NCBI GenBank assembly: GCA_040385875.1
Contig: JAZKGO010000004.1
Span: 1-64,000, forward strand
Length of the DNA stretch: 64,000 nt
Direction of reading: 5' to 3'
Source of the DNA: JANMZR01 sp040385875
GTDB taxonomy: Bacteria; Bacteroidota; Bacteroidia; Cytophagales; Spirosomataceae
In this document: positions 1 to 10,700 of the stretch, in pieces
Numbering within the stretch: position 1 is the stretch's first letter
Layout: each line of letters opens with the position of its first letter
Notes under the pieces: model-generated
What the model was told of the DNA's origin: nothing
The model's input: the letters and a program-made list of their open reading frames with translations, nothing else
The model's database searches: none
Translations under genes and position numbers: made by a program

Positions 1-2014
1 TCAAATCTTGTACCCAAGGTAAGCTTTTCATGAAAGACTCAGATGAAACTCTCCACGCAGCAGAAACCGCAGGGAATACACCATAACGACTGTTGATACC
101 AAAACGAGAAGAACCATCACGACGGATAACACCCGTAACCATGTATTTATCATTAAAGTTGTAGATAGCTCTACCAAATAGTGAATAAAAATTCACCCCT
201 CTAAATAAATTTGAACCAGGCTGGTTACGTGAACCCAAGGTTGAGATTGTAATATAATCCAAATCGGTTGAGAAAGGATTCAAACCTGATGCGTTCATGT
301 TACGACCAGCACCTGTATTCAAAGCCTCTTGTCCTGCTAATAACTCAATTCCGTGTTTGCCAAATGCTTTTTTATAGTTAGCAGTATTGGTCAAAGTCCA
401 TGCCAGAGAGAATCCACCCCCTTCATTATATCCAAATGCCGAGTTATTTTCTGAGTTTTCATACTGTAATCTAGTATAGCCCCAGTTGTAAGAGTTATTA
501 TAAGCACCACCTAATGAGGTACGAAGAGTCAATCCTGGAATTGGATCCAATTCTAAGTAAACATTACCATTGGCTACACCGTTGAAGCTGCGATTGTTTA
601 TGTTACCATTTTGGTTAGCTACAGGGTTACGAGGGTTGTTAAATCCTTTTGAAGCTGTACCTGCATAACCACCAAATTCATCATAAACAGGGATAATTGA
701 TGGCATACGGAACGCTTGAAGGATATCATTTTCGTCAGCAGCAACTCCTTGACCACCAGCACCACCGCCTTGTCCAAGATTTTGAATAAACGCTAATGAA
801 AGATTTTCACCCATACGAAGGTTTTTCAGAATATTGAATTCTGTATTAACCCTCATACTGTATCTTTTGAAAGAGTTAGTAAGCAAAATACCTTTTTGAT
901 CTTGTAAACCAATGTTTACATAAAAACGGCTATTCTCACCACCTCCGCTAAAACCAATAGAATGACGTTGCACCGGAGCCTCTCTTGTGATGGCATCATA
1001 CCAGTCAGTACCTTGCTTATTAGCTTTGGTAACCTGATAAATACCTCCTGCAGCTGGGTTAACGTTGTACTTCAATTTTTCTGCAGCTAAATCAACAGAT
1101 CCAATTACACCTGCATTAGGACCTACTGAAAGATAGTCAGGAATCACTGGAGTGGCACCAGAGCCAAATTGAGGGTGACCAAATGCTTCACCTGAATTAC
1201 GTTTTGCATTCCAAGTCCAAGTAGCGAAGTCAGTAGGATTCATCATCGCTTGACCAGGACCAGGGTTAGTTACACCATAAAGACCATCATATGAAACATC
1301 TAATTTTTTAGCTCCTTTTTTACCTTTTTTAGTGGTATATACAATTACACCGTTGGCAGCACGAGCTCCATAGATAGAGGCAGTAGAAGCATCTTTCAAT
1401 ACTGTCACTGATTCAATGTCATCTGGGTTCAAAAAATTTGAACTTCCTACTGGTACTCCATCCACTACAATTAGAGGCTCATTACCACCAAAAGCACCAA
1501 AACCACGAACACGTACTTGTGAGTTAGATCCAGGCTGCCCATTGGCAATAACTGTAAGACCTGCAACACGACCTTGTAATTGGTTTTCGATGTTTCCAGT
1601 AGGACGAATCGCTAAATCTTTAGCTTTTACAATGGATACTGCACCAGTTGCGTCACGACGCTTGTCAACTGTATAACCAGTTACTACAACTTCGTCAAAA
1701 GTTGAGGCATCATCATCCATTGTAATATTCAATGACGATTGGTTGCCTACTCCAATTTCTTTAGTTTTAAAACCAATTGAGCTAACTACCAAAGTACTAT
1801 TTGCACCAGCATTTACTGAATAATTACCATTAGCATCTGTTGTGGCACCTGTTTTAGTGCCCTTTACTAATATACTCACACCTGGTACGCCATTGCCAGC
1901 ACTATCAGAAATTTTTCCTGTTAATCTGCCTTGGGCAAAGGTAAAAGTAGCCACGAGCACCATCACACACATAATCAGGACTCCCCTGATTGGAATTGAG
2001 TAACTTTTTTTCAT
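1..2014 (-). CDS. SusC/RagA-family TonB-dependent outer-membrane receptor (C-terminus beyond window)
   Basis: The gene reads leftward from an ATG at 2014 and runs off the window edge without a stop, giving about 671 codons of a family usually near 1000 residues. It begins with a signal peptide (MKKSYSIPIRGVLI..., cut near FTFAQ), then a carboxypeptidase-regulatory-like domain (TGKISD, then LVVSSIGFKTKEI), the SusC signature VVVTGY and a plug domain, followed by the start of the beta-barrel. SusC proteins import oligosaccharides or peptides across the outer membrane using TonB energy, usually capped by a SusD lipoprotein; the SusD partner should lie to the left, outside the window. The first residues closely resemble those of the second SusC gene here (7732-10908), so the two are paralogues. 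The visible part is intact; substrate unknown. Confidence 0.93.
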   Translation of the reverse strand, partial: MKKSYSIPIRGVLIMCVMVLVATFTFAQGRLTGKISDSAGNGVPGVSILVKGTKTGATTDANGNYSVNAGANSTLVVSSIGFKTKEIGVGNQSSLNITMDDDASTFDEVVVTGYTVDKRRDATGAVSIVKAKDLAIRPTGNIENQLQGRVAGLTVIANGQPGSNSQVRVRGFGAFGGNEPLIVVDGVPVGSSNFLNPDDIESVTVLKDASTASIYGARAANGVIVYTTKKGKKGAKKLDVSYDGLYGVTNPGPGQAMMNPTDFATWTWNAKRNSGEAFGHPQFGSGATPVIPDYLSVGPNAGVIGSVDLAAEKLKYNVNPAAGGIYQVTKANKQGTDWYDAITREAPVQRHSIGFSGGGENSRFYVNIGLQDQKGILLTNSFKRYSMRVNTEFNILKNLRMGENLSLAFIQNLGQGGGAGGQGVAADENDILQAFRMPSIIPVYDEFGGYAGTASKGFNNPRNPVANQNGNINNRSFNGVANGNVYLELDPIPGLTLRTSLGGAYNNSYNWGYTRLQYENSENNSAFGYNEGGGFSLAWTLTNTANYKKAFGKHGIELLAGQEALNTGAGRNMNASGLNPFSTDLDYITISTLGSRNQPGSNLFRGVNFYSLFGRAIYNFNDKYMVTGVIRRDGSSRFGINSRYGVFPAVSAAWRVSSESFMKSLPWVQDL

Positions 2015-2489
2015 AGTTGTTTTGTTTAAATAAAAGGTAGATAAATTACATTTTTTGTGGTTCTGCAATAATAGAACTATTACAGTATTTGATATAGCTA
2101 TATGATTGACTCTTAGTGTTATAACGTTTCATTATTTTAAGTTTTTTTTGCAAAAGAAGTCATTTACAATATTATTTAATATCATAAATTCTTTAAAAAA
2201 TCCTATAATTCTGAATTGATATAAGACACGGAGACCTGACTATACAGCTTAATTACCCCCAAAATAAGCGGTTTTAAAATTTAATTCCAAATATTTCTTT
2301 AATTTATTATAAAAATAAATTTTAATAAATATTGCTTGAATTGATTAATTTCACTGACTTTGATAAAGCATTTCTACTTTTCGTAAAAAACATTTTGATG
2401 GAAAGATTGATTCATTAGAAATAGTCAAAAATCAATTTAGTATATAATTTCCTTGTATTTCATAATTTTTAAAGCTCAATAAATTTCAA
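2015..2489. other. 475-bp AT-rich intergenic region
   Basis: This stretch separates the large FG-GAP lipoprotein gene from the truncated SusC gene, both read leftward. It is very AT-rich with no ORF of note. The closest approach to a leftward TAnnTTTG box is TATTATTG (2073-2066), one mismatch, about 50 nt before the SusC start. The region is large enough to hold a promoter and operator for the left-hand SusC operon; I see no convincing terminator hairpin. Confidence 0.4.
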
Positions 2490-5400
2490 TTATTTTTTGC
2501 AAAAGATTTGTACTCTGCTATTGTTGCCTGACACAAACAATTTTTCATCAATTATTTGTGAGTCTCTCACTTCACCAGAGACAAAAATTCCAGATTTTTT
2601 TGAGGAGATATAAGTGTATTTCCCATTGCCTAAACCCTTAAAATAGCCACCATTGAAACCATCATGCCTGCCGATTTCAGGTTTAAGTTTATAGAAGTTT
2701 CCTCCTAAATAGATATCTTTTTGATTATCGCCATCTAAGTCTGCTATTTCAATCGCAAAAACTGGGGCCATTTGGGCTTCTACATTAAAAGGTTTTAAAT
2801 CAAAGTTTGTTCCATTGTTCCAAATCACTGAAGTTTGAAAATTGTTGACTATTTTCTTTTGTGCTTTTTCGAAAATTGATTTAGGAAAGAGGTCTGATAC
2901 TTGTTTTTCCGCATAGTCACCGTATTTTAAAATTTGTTTTTTCAAAAATGGCATTTGAGCGGTGATATCCTGTTTGCTAGCAAATGGATAGGGTTTTTGT
3001 TCTTCAAATGGATACCATTCCATAATTGCATCGGGGCGCTTATTATCATCGAAGTCACTGATATATAATGAGAGGGGTCTTTCAACTGACGCTTTTATTT
3101 TCATATTTTCACCCCAGTTGCCTACCAAAAAATCGAGGTCTCCGTCCTCATCCAGGTCATGTGCTTTTATCCTTGTCCACCACCCATTGCTATTTGCTAG
3201 TGGGTTTCCAGCTATTAATTCTCCATTATTATTGAGAAAAACTGTGATGGGCATCCATTCGCCCACCACTATCAAATCGGCCCAAGTGTCATTGTTTACA
3301 TCTGTCCAAATGGCGTCAGTCACCATTCCTATAGGGCCTGTAAATTCATTCGTAACGTCTGTCCAATGACCATTACCGTCGTTTTCAAACATAAAGCTTC
3401 GAGGTGTAAGTCCATAAACTCCAGGAATTGCACGACCTCCTAAAAACAAGTCAAGGTCACCATCCTTATCCATATCATAGGGTTTCACACAGCCTATTTG
3501 ACCTTTTGCAAGGGGGGCTTTTATTAATTCCCTTTGAAAATTGCCCTTGCCATCATTCAGATAATAAAGAGAGGCAAATGACTCGATTCCATTTTTATAT
3601 TCATTGCCTCCAGTTCCGATTAGAAGGTCCAGATCCCCGTCTTTGTCAGCATCGAAAAATGCGCCAGAAATTCCTTCTGATTTTTTATCATTTTCAAAAG
3701 CTTGTTGAATTGATTTAACAAATTTCGCCCCTTGATTGATAAAAAGTTGGCTAGCCGAACCGCTCCCGCCAAGTAACAAAAAATCCTCTTTACCATCTTT
3801 GTTTACATCGCCTTTGATAATTTTTGGGCCTTCGTTCGAAAGCATATGAGGGATAAGTCGATCGGTATCAAAATCATTGTAAATATTTTCAGCATGGGTG
3901 GCTCCACCAATAATTATTGACTCAGATTTTTCTTCAAAAATGGGCTCTTCTTCTTTTTTGTTTTCGAAAATTCCTCTCGCATTGGAATAGTCAATATTTA
4001 AACTTTGATTAGTCTTAATATTTTTCAATGTTTCGTATTTTCTGTCTGGCCAAACAATGATTAATGAGTCAATAGTTGATTTTTTCCCCAATCCAAAAAT
4101 CAAATCTGGGTCAACCGAACTTTGAAAGCCTCTGGCCATCATCACTTGATTTTTTTGGATTCCGTCATTATTGAAAATGGTAATGGTTGCTCCAATACCT
4201 TTTTTGTTTAATTTCTGACCATTCAGTTTTATTTTTAGAAAATTTTGGTTGTTTTCGACCGCATTATTTTTGTAAACAAATGCCTCCATATTTACATTAT
4301 TTACCACTAAATCATAATCGCCATCGTTATCCAAATCACCATAAGCCGACCCATTACTGTAACTTTCTTGATCAAGGTTTAAAATGGAGGCAGCATTTTC
4401 GAACTGCAAATTGGTTTTGTTGATATAAGCATAATTTTTTCTTTTGTTATGAGGCAAAAACTTTTCGAAATCACGAAAATCATACCTCCCCTTTTCTTCA
4501 ATTACCTGTTTAATATTGTCTTTATCAGCAATGAAATCCACAAAATCTGAATTGGTGATATCATGATAGACGCCATTTGAAACGAATAAATCTTTTTGCC
4601 CATCTAAATTCATGTCAAAAATTAAGGCTCCCCAACTCCAATCTGTGGCGGCGACTCCAGAATAAAAAGCGGTCTCTTGAAAGGTAGCATCACCTCGATT
4701 AATGTGGAGACAATTTTGGACAAATTGATGGAAATAACTGTTTTTGAATTTGATATCTTCTAAATAATAATCATCAAATTTGGTGGCTGCTTTTAATCTA
4801 TAATTATCAGGTGGTAGCATATCTGTACTAAATATATCCAGATTGCCATCGTTATTAATATCTGCAATATCAGAACCCATGCTTGATACTGAGGTGTAGC
4901 TCATTCTATCTGTCAATTGCTCAGCAAAAGTGCCATTCTTATTGTTAATATAAAGATAATCTCTTTCCCAAAAATCGTTTGAAATATAAATATCTGGCCA
5001 AAAATCATTGTTCACATCGCCAACGGAAATTCCTAATCCAAAACCAATATTGGAAGAAAAAATACCTGATTCCTTTGTTACATCAGAGAAATGACCTTTT
5101 CCATCATTTTGATACAATCTGTCTCCACCTTCTGCTCCCAATTCAAATCGATCTCGTTTAAATAATGAAATTCTTTCAGGATCTTTGTAGCTGTTGTTCA
5201 GTACATAACAATCTAAGTCGCCATCTAAGTCATAATCAAAAAAGCTGGCATGAGTGCTCAGCCCGGCGTCATTTAATCCATATTCTTTGGCAGCTTCTTT
5301 AAATTTTGGAACTGAGCCATTTGTTACGCCTAAATTGATGAACAATTCATTTTCTTTATTACTGCCCCTCATTTCACCAGAATAGCAAACATAAATATCT

Positions 5401-5813
5401 AAAAAACCATCTGCATTTACGTCGGCCATTGTAACCCCTGTTGCCCATGATTTTTTGCCAGTTACTCCTGCTGATTTGGATACATCTTCGAATTTTAAAT
5501 CACCCTTATTCAGATATAATTTGTTATCTGTAAGATTGACCGTGAAATAAATATCATTCAGCCCATCGTTGTTAATATCCCCAATGGCCACTCCGCCACC
5601 ATTATAGTAATTTCGATAAGAAAGCACATTAAAATCTTCCTGATTTTCAACATTGTTGATAAAATCAATTCCTGAATCGGCTGAGTTGATTAAGTCAAAA
5701 GCATATAAATCCGTCAACTCACTCTTTTTAGAATTCGATTCTTTTTTACAAGAAATGAAAAAGATAAAAATTGAAAGGATTGAAATATATCTATGAACAA
5801 TTGATGAATTCAT
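2490..5813 (-). CDS. Large FG-GAP/VCBS-repeat ASPIC/UnbV lipoprotein
   Basis: A protein of about 1107 residues built from FG-GAP/VCBS beta-propeller repeats, each with a calcium-binding-like loop (DINNDGLNDIY, DVNADGFLDIY, DLDNDGDYDLV, DKDGDLDLLIG and many more). An ASPIC/UnbV segment sits near the middle (RGFQSSVDPDLIFGLG then SLIIVWPD). The start is placed at the second Met (5813) because this gives a short lipoprotein signal, MNSSIVHRYISILSIFIFFISC, with Cys22 as the lipidated residue; an upstream ATG at 5843 would only add ten polar residues. It is probably surface or outer-membrane anchored. It follows the SusC/SusD pair in the same direction, but a strong terminator (5903-5930) lies between, so it may be only partly co-transcribed. 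Proteins of this type often accompany SusC/SusD pairs in Cytophagales; their exact role is not established. Confidence 0.9.
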   Translation of the reverse strand: MNSSIVHRYISILSIFIFFISCKKESNSKKSELTDLYAFDLINSADSGIDFINNVENQEDFNVLSYRNYYNGGGVAIGDINNDGLNDIYFTVNLTDNKLYLNKGDLKFEDVSKSAGVTGKKSWATGVTMADVNADGFLDIYVCYSGEMRGSNKENELFINLGVTNGSVPKFKEAAKEYGLNDAGLSTHASFFDYDLDGDLDCYVLNNSYKDPERISLFKRDRFELGAEGGDRLYQNDGKGHFSDVTKESGIFSSNIGFGLGISVGDVNNDFWPDIYISNDFWERDYLYINNKNGTFAEQLTDRMSYTSVSSMGSDIADINNDGNLDIFSTDMLPPDNYRLKAATKFDDYYLEDIKFKNSYFHQFVQNCLHINRGDATFQETAFYSGVAATDWSWGALIFDMNLDGQKDLFVSNGVYHDITNSDFVDFIADKDNIKQVIEEKGRYDFRDFEKFLPHNKRKNYAYINKTNLQFENAASILNLDQESYSNGSAYGDLDNDGDYDLVVNNVNMEAFVYKNNAVENNQNFLKIKLNGQKLNKKGIGATITIFNNDGIQKNQVMMARGFQSSVDPDLIFGLGKKSTIDSLIIVWPDRKYETLKNIKTNQSLNIDYSNARGIFENKKEEEPIFEEKSESIIIGGATHAENIYNDFDTDRLIPHMLSNEGPKIIKGDVNKDGKEDFLLLGGSGSASQLFINQGAKFVKSIQQAFENDKKSEGISGAFFDADKDGDLDLLIGTGGNEYKNGIESFASLYYLNDGKGNFQRELIKAPLAKGQIGCVKPYDMDKDGDLDLFLGGRAIPGVYGLTPRSFMFENDGNGHWTDVTNEFTGPIGMVTDAIWTDVNNDTWADLIVVGEWMPITVFLNNNGELIAGNPLANSNGWWTRIKAHDLDEDGDLDFLVGNWGENMKIKASVERPLSLYISDFDDNKRPDAIMEWYPFEEQKPYPFASKQDITAQMPFLKKQILKYGDYAEKQVSDLFPKSIFEKAQKKIVNNFQTSVIWNNGTNFDLKPFNVEAQMAPVFAIEIADLDGDNQKDIYLGGNFYKLKPEIGRHDGFNGGYFKGLGNGKYTYISSKKSGIFVSGEVRDSQIIDEKLFVSGNNSRVQIFCKK

Positions 5814-5902
5814 CGGATGGTTTTTTGAATAGGGTATAAGCAAAATTAATCAAAATTTGTATTAAGGAGGTTTGTGGTTTGATTTATTGAATTCTTTAAA
5901 GC

Positions 5903-5930
5903 AAAAAAGGGGAACCGAAGTTCCCCTTTT
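5903..5930 (-). terminator. Strong intrinsic terminator after susD
   Basis: On the minus strand an 11-bp perfect stem (AAAAGGGGAAC / GTTCCCCTTTT, 5930-5920 and 5915-5905) is closed by a UUCG tetraloop with C-G closing pair, one of the most stable RNA loops, and runs directly into six T (5908-5903). It sits 16 nt past the susD stop and should end the SusC/SusD transcript before the FG-GAP gene. Confidence 0.9.
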
Positions 5931-5946
5931 AATAGGATTTTTTTAA

Positions 5947-7641
5947 TTAAAATCCTGAATTTTGTTTCAACTTACCTCCTGAGCGATCAATTTCAGAGGT
6001 TGGAAGTGGATACATTAGATTTTTAGCTGATGGTGCCGCAGCATTGGCCATTACCGGAACCAATACTTTTTCACGAGCATGGAATTTGCTGATAACATCA
6101 ACCAAATTACCCCATCGCTGAAGATCATACAAACGGTGTCCTTCAAGAGCCAATTCTAAACGACGCTCATTGCGAACAGCAGCACGAGCCGCATCTTTAT
6201 TTGTCCATGGTGCATTGTAAGTACCCACTTTATATTTTGCCCAAGTAATTTCAGCAGCATCAATTGGCACTTTGATATTGTTGCCTGCTCCTTGTGCACA
6301 GTTGCCCGCACGCTTTCGAATCATGTTTACATATTCTTGTGCTTTTGCCAATGATCCTACTTCAACTTCGGCTTCTGCTGCCATTAACAATATGTCAGCA
6401 TATCTCAAAAGCTCTACGTTTAGGTTAGAAAGCTGCGCACCAGCCCAAGAGCCTGATAATGAGGCATCACCTTTTGCATGTGAATTTTTCTTTGGAGTGT
6501 ACCATCCAGCATAGCCCGAGCCACGAATCCAATCATTTTTCTGGGTACCCCAGTCAAGGTAAGGCACGTCTGTGCGACCCATTGTGTAGTCCAATCGAGG
6601 ATCCAGCAAATCAGATGCACCAGCTTCAATTCTTTTCAAGGTTGACCCATCAACAGAAATTGGTAGGCCGTCTGCATCAACTTTGTATGCATAGGCAAGG
6701 TCATAAGTAGGGTTTTTGAAACCGCAGCAGCCAAATGGGCTAGAGCCGTGAGGCATTGCCAAACGCTCCCCAAAGTTTGCATTACCACCATCACCATCAC
6801 CATCGTTTACCGAGTTTTGTACTGCAAACACAGATTCCTTGTTGTTGTCACCTGGTACCGAGAAATTATCATAAAAACATTCCGCCAAACCATATTTCCC
6901 AGAAGAAATTACAGCATCAAAAGCTGCTTTTGCACCAGCGAAATCTCCACCATATAATTTAGCTTTTCCTAAATAAGCTGTTGCAATAGTTTTATCAGCT
7001 CGCCCTGTTGCAGTTTTATTTGCAGGTAATAGAGGTATTGAAGCTTCCAAATCCTTGATTATCAGAGGAAGGACTGCTTGATCATTTGGCTTTTGAAAGT
7101 CAGTATCTGTCTCGTAATAATAGGGTATATTTTTCCACATTTTATAGCCTTCAAAATGATAAAAGGCACGTAAAAATATTGCTTGGCCAATAATATCATC
7201 TGCATAAACTTTTTCTCCCGGATTAGTTTTTAAATATTCCTTGGCAGTATTGATAGCGGAGTTTGAACGAACGATACCTTCATAGGTTGCTACCCATTTA
7301 GATCTAATGATTCCATTAGTGGGATTCCACTGGTACAATTCGAAAGTTAAAACATCATCCAAATCGCCAGGTTCTGAACCTTTGTGGGCGTCATCAGAAG
7401 CAGAGTTAAATGTCCAATTTGATGGGGCTGTTCCCCAAGCCGCCTCATTCCAGTTGCCCGTCCAGCCAACAAGGCTTTTATAGGCAGAAATTAAAGTTGC
7501 ATTTACACCATTTTTGCCGGAGGCAAGTAAAGTATTTGAAAGTGCCGCTTGAGGAGGTGTATCCAAAAAGGAATCTTTACATGCAAACACAGCTCCAATC
7601 AGGAATATTGCTGCAATTGTGATTTTTATATTTTTTGTCAT
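5947..7641 (-). CDS. SusD/RagB-family nutrient-binding outer-membrane lipoprotein
   Basis: A 564-residue SusD-type protein. The signal ends in a lipobox (GAVFAC, Cys21), so it is lipidated and surface exposed over its SusC partner. The family C-terminal signature is clear near residues 494-517: RNERRLELALEGHRLYDLQR followed by WG. The N-terminal FLDTPPQAALS motif just after the Cys and the TPR-like helices are typical. It lies 90 nt downstream of the SusC gene in the same direction, the standard susCD arrangement, and is closed by a strong terminator. Substrate cannot be read from sequence; no glycoside hydrolase lies in the same operon, although a GH43 gene lies 5.9 kb away on the other strand. 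Confidence 0.95.
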   Translation of the reverse strand: MTKNIKITIAAIFLIGAVFACKDSFLDTPPQAALSNTLLASGKNGVNATLISAYKSLVGWTGNWNEAAWGTAPSNWTFNSASDDAHKGSEPGDLDDVLTFELYQWNPTNGIIRSKWVATYEGIVRSNSAINTAKEYLKTNPGEKVYADDIIGQAIFLRAFYHFEGYKMWKNIPYYYETDTDFQKPNDQAVLPLIIKDLEASIPLLPANKTATGRADKTIATAYLGKAKLYGGDFAGAKAAFDAVISSGKYGLAECFYDNFSVPGDNNKESVFAVQNSVNDGDGDGGNANFGERLAMPHGSSPFGCCGFKNPTYDLAYAYKVDADGLPISVDGSTLKRIEAGASDLLDPRLDYTMGRTDVPYLDWGTQKNDWIRGSGYAGWYTPKKNSHAKGDASLSGSWAGAQLSNLNVELLRYADILLMAAEAEVEVGSLAKAQEYVNMIRKRAGNCAQGAGNNIKVPIDAAEITWAKYKVGTYNAPWTNKDAARAAVRNERRLELALEGHRLYDLQRWGNLVDVISKFHAREKVLVPVMANAAAPSAKNLMYPLPTSEIDRSGGKLKQNSGF

Positions 7642-7731
7642 TTTCTTATATTTTAAAAATTAAAATTTTATGTATCATTTACTCAAGGTTATCATCCGGA
7701 AATTGGCATGCAACCTTATGTAAGTCGAAGG

Positions 7732-10700
7732 TTAAAATTCTAAATTAATGCCCAACGTCATTATTTTATTTGCAGGATAATTACCATTATCATACCCAGT
7801 TACCTGGTCATTTACATTGCCAGCATTACCAATATTTGCATTAGACACAGCTGGGTCAACACCTGTATATTTGGTAATTGTGAATAGGTTTTGACCTTGT
7901 AAATACACTCTTGCACCAGACAGACCTAATTTACTAGTAAACGATTTAGGAATTTTTAAGCCCAATTGCAAATTACCTAGACGAACGTATGAGCCGTCTT
8001 CAACATAGAAAGTAGAAGCACTACGGCTACTTGCATCTAGACCATTGATTTTAGGATAATTACCTGTACCTTCTTTCTCTAAAATGTCCTTAATTACATT
8101 TGAATTAAAGTTCATAAAGTACGATTGAATCAATGTTGCATTGAAAATGTCGTTTCCAAATGAGCCAAATAAGAAGGCATTCACATCAAAGTTTTTGTAA
8201 GTAACGCCTAAGTTCAAACCCGCTGTGAAGTCGGGATGCGGGTTGCCGATAATCGCATTGTCGCTTTGATCTATTTTACCGTCCCCATTAACATCTTTGA
8301 ATTTCAAACCACCAATATAAGCTGCTCCTGTGCCTGTGTGCTTAGCTCTATCCGCTTCGTTGGCAATCAAACCTTCCACAATAAAACCTTGGAATGAAGA
8401 GATTGGATAACCAACACGGTTAATAAATACGCTTGAAGTTTGAGGAAAACGCTCGGTAAGGTTACCATTAGAAACGAATTCATTTCCATTATCTGATACT
8501 TTTACAATCTTGTTTTTGTATTGAGAAATGTTTAAACTAGTATTAAATGATAAATCTTTTGTGATCACTTTTCTATAGCTCAAACCTAAATCAAAACCTT
8601 TATTTTCCATTTCACCCACGTTGATGGTAGGTGCTTGAGCAGCACCCGCAGTACCTGGTACAGGAGGGTTATATAAAAGGTCAATTGTTTTACGATTATA
8701 AATATCTAGCACTACTGTTAATGAATTGTTTAACAATGCTGCATCTACACCAAAGTTTATAGAAGCTGCTTGCTCCCACTTAGTTTTGGCATTGCCACGA
8801 CTAGTAAGGGCATATCCAGTCGCTACACCACCGTTTTGACCATTAATATCATAAAATGTGCTACCCACACCACCTCCGTAAATATCTGAGAAGTTATAAT
8901 TACGTATATCTTGGTTGCCCATTATGCCATAACTACCTCTGATTTTCAAATCAGACAGCCACGAAAGATCTTTCATGAATGATTCTTGAGAGATTCTCCA
9001 ACCAGCTGATACAGCGGGGAATATACCATAGCGTTCATCAGACAAGAATTTTGATGAACCGTCTTGGCGTACAGTAGCACTTATTAAATATTTGTCGTCA
9101 AATGTATAATCTATTTTACCAAAATAAGAAGCTAATTTAGATTCGCTTCCGCTTGAATTAATAGATCGAGAACCTGGATCGGCCAAAGCGGTTTGCAAAT
9201 ACCAAGCATTGATATCTTCAGTGAAGTAATTTGAAATTGTACCACTTATATTGCGGTTTTTATTGGCAACTGCTTCCTGACCAACCAAAACACCAATTAC
9301 ATGTTTTTGAGCAAATGTTTTATTGTATTGGGCAGTATTAGTCCAAGTCCAAGTGAATGTATTGTTCCAGTTCTCATTAAAATTATTATTGGTTTTATTA
9401 CCTTCTACACGGTACGGCTCAGGGTATGAAAATCGACGACTGAATCCATTTCCAAAATCACCACCAAAACTAGTTCTTACTGTTAGGCCAGAAATTACAT
9501 CTAACTCAGCATAAATATTTCCTAATAATCGGTTGTATTTATTGGTGTTATTTCTATTATTTCTTAATATTTGATCTGGATTGGTAAAATTACCAGTAGA
9601 AGCGGTTAAGTGACCACCTGGATTGCCTTTAATATCATATTGTGGTACAACAGGAGTAGCTTTTAACAAACTACCTAATACGCCTTGCTCGTTATTACTT
9701 CCTCCAGCGCCTCCAAGTCCAACACCCCAGTTTCCAGCGTACATCATGTTTTCACCAACACGCAATTTGTTAGAAACTTTAAAGCTAGAATTGGCCCTGA
9801 TAGTACCTCTATCAAAATAGTTATGAATAAAAACACCGTCTTGATGAAGGTAACCCGCTGAAATATTGAAGGTTGCAAATTCATTTCCACCTGATAAGTT
9901 AAGGTTATGATCTGTCATTTTGCCTGTTCGTGACATTGTTTCCCACCAGTTTGTACCTGGTTGGCTAGTTAATGATATTTGATTGTTCAAAATATCATAA
10001 GTATTTTCATCAACCGTATTACCAAAAGGTTGAATATATTTTGGTAGTGCACTTGGGTTGGCATACCATGCAGTAGATTCGTCAGGAAATTTCTTTTTCA
10101 TTGCCTGTGCGTATACGCTTGAGCTAGTGTTTAGCACTTCGTCATACCCTTTTACTGAGTTTACTACACCCACAGAGCCATTATAGCTTAATTTAGCTTT
10201 TCCTGATTTACCTTTTTTAGTGGTAATTACAATTACACCATTGTTGGCACGTGAGCCATAGATTGAAGCCATTGCCGCATCTTTCAATATTTGCATACTT
10301 TCAATATCTTCAGGGTTAATTGTATTTTGATATTGGTCCTTAACAGGCACGCCATCAATTATATATAGAGGGTCGTTGTTTGTAAAAGATGAAATACCAC
10401 GAATACGCACGTTGGTGGCATCGCCAGGTGCACCTGAAGAAGATACTGTAACTCCAGCTGCTCTACCTGCCAAATTTTGTGTAAAAGAAGTAGACTTTAT
10501 TGCTTTCAAGCTACCTGTTTCTACGATAGTTGCAGCACCAGTAATATCCTTTTTACGCAATTGCTGATATCCAGTTACTACCACTTCAGCTAAAGCAGCA
10601 GCATCATCTTCCAAAGTAAGATTCACCACTGAGCGGTTTCCAATTGCTATTTCTTGAGTTTTAAAGCCAATCGAACTAATAGTTAACGTATTGTTTTGAG

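Noticed and set aside
2490..5813. FG-GAP protein as a type IX secretion cargo
   Set aside because: Its C-terminus (RVQIFCKK) shows no recognisable T9SS sorting domain and it has a lipoprotein signal.
6750..6960. His-rich reading frames on the plus strand over susD
   Set aside because: They are shadows of the SusD coding strand caused by a CACCATCACCAT stretch that encodes Gly/Asp-rich sequence in SusD.
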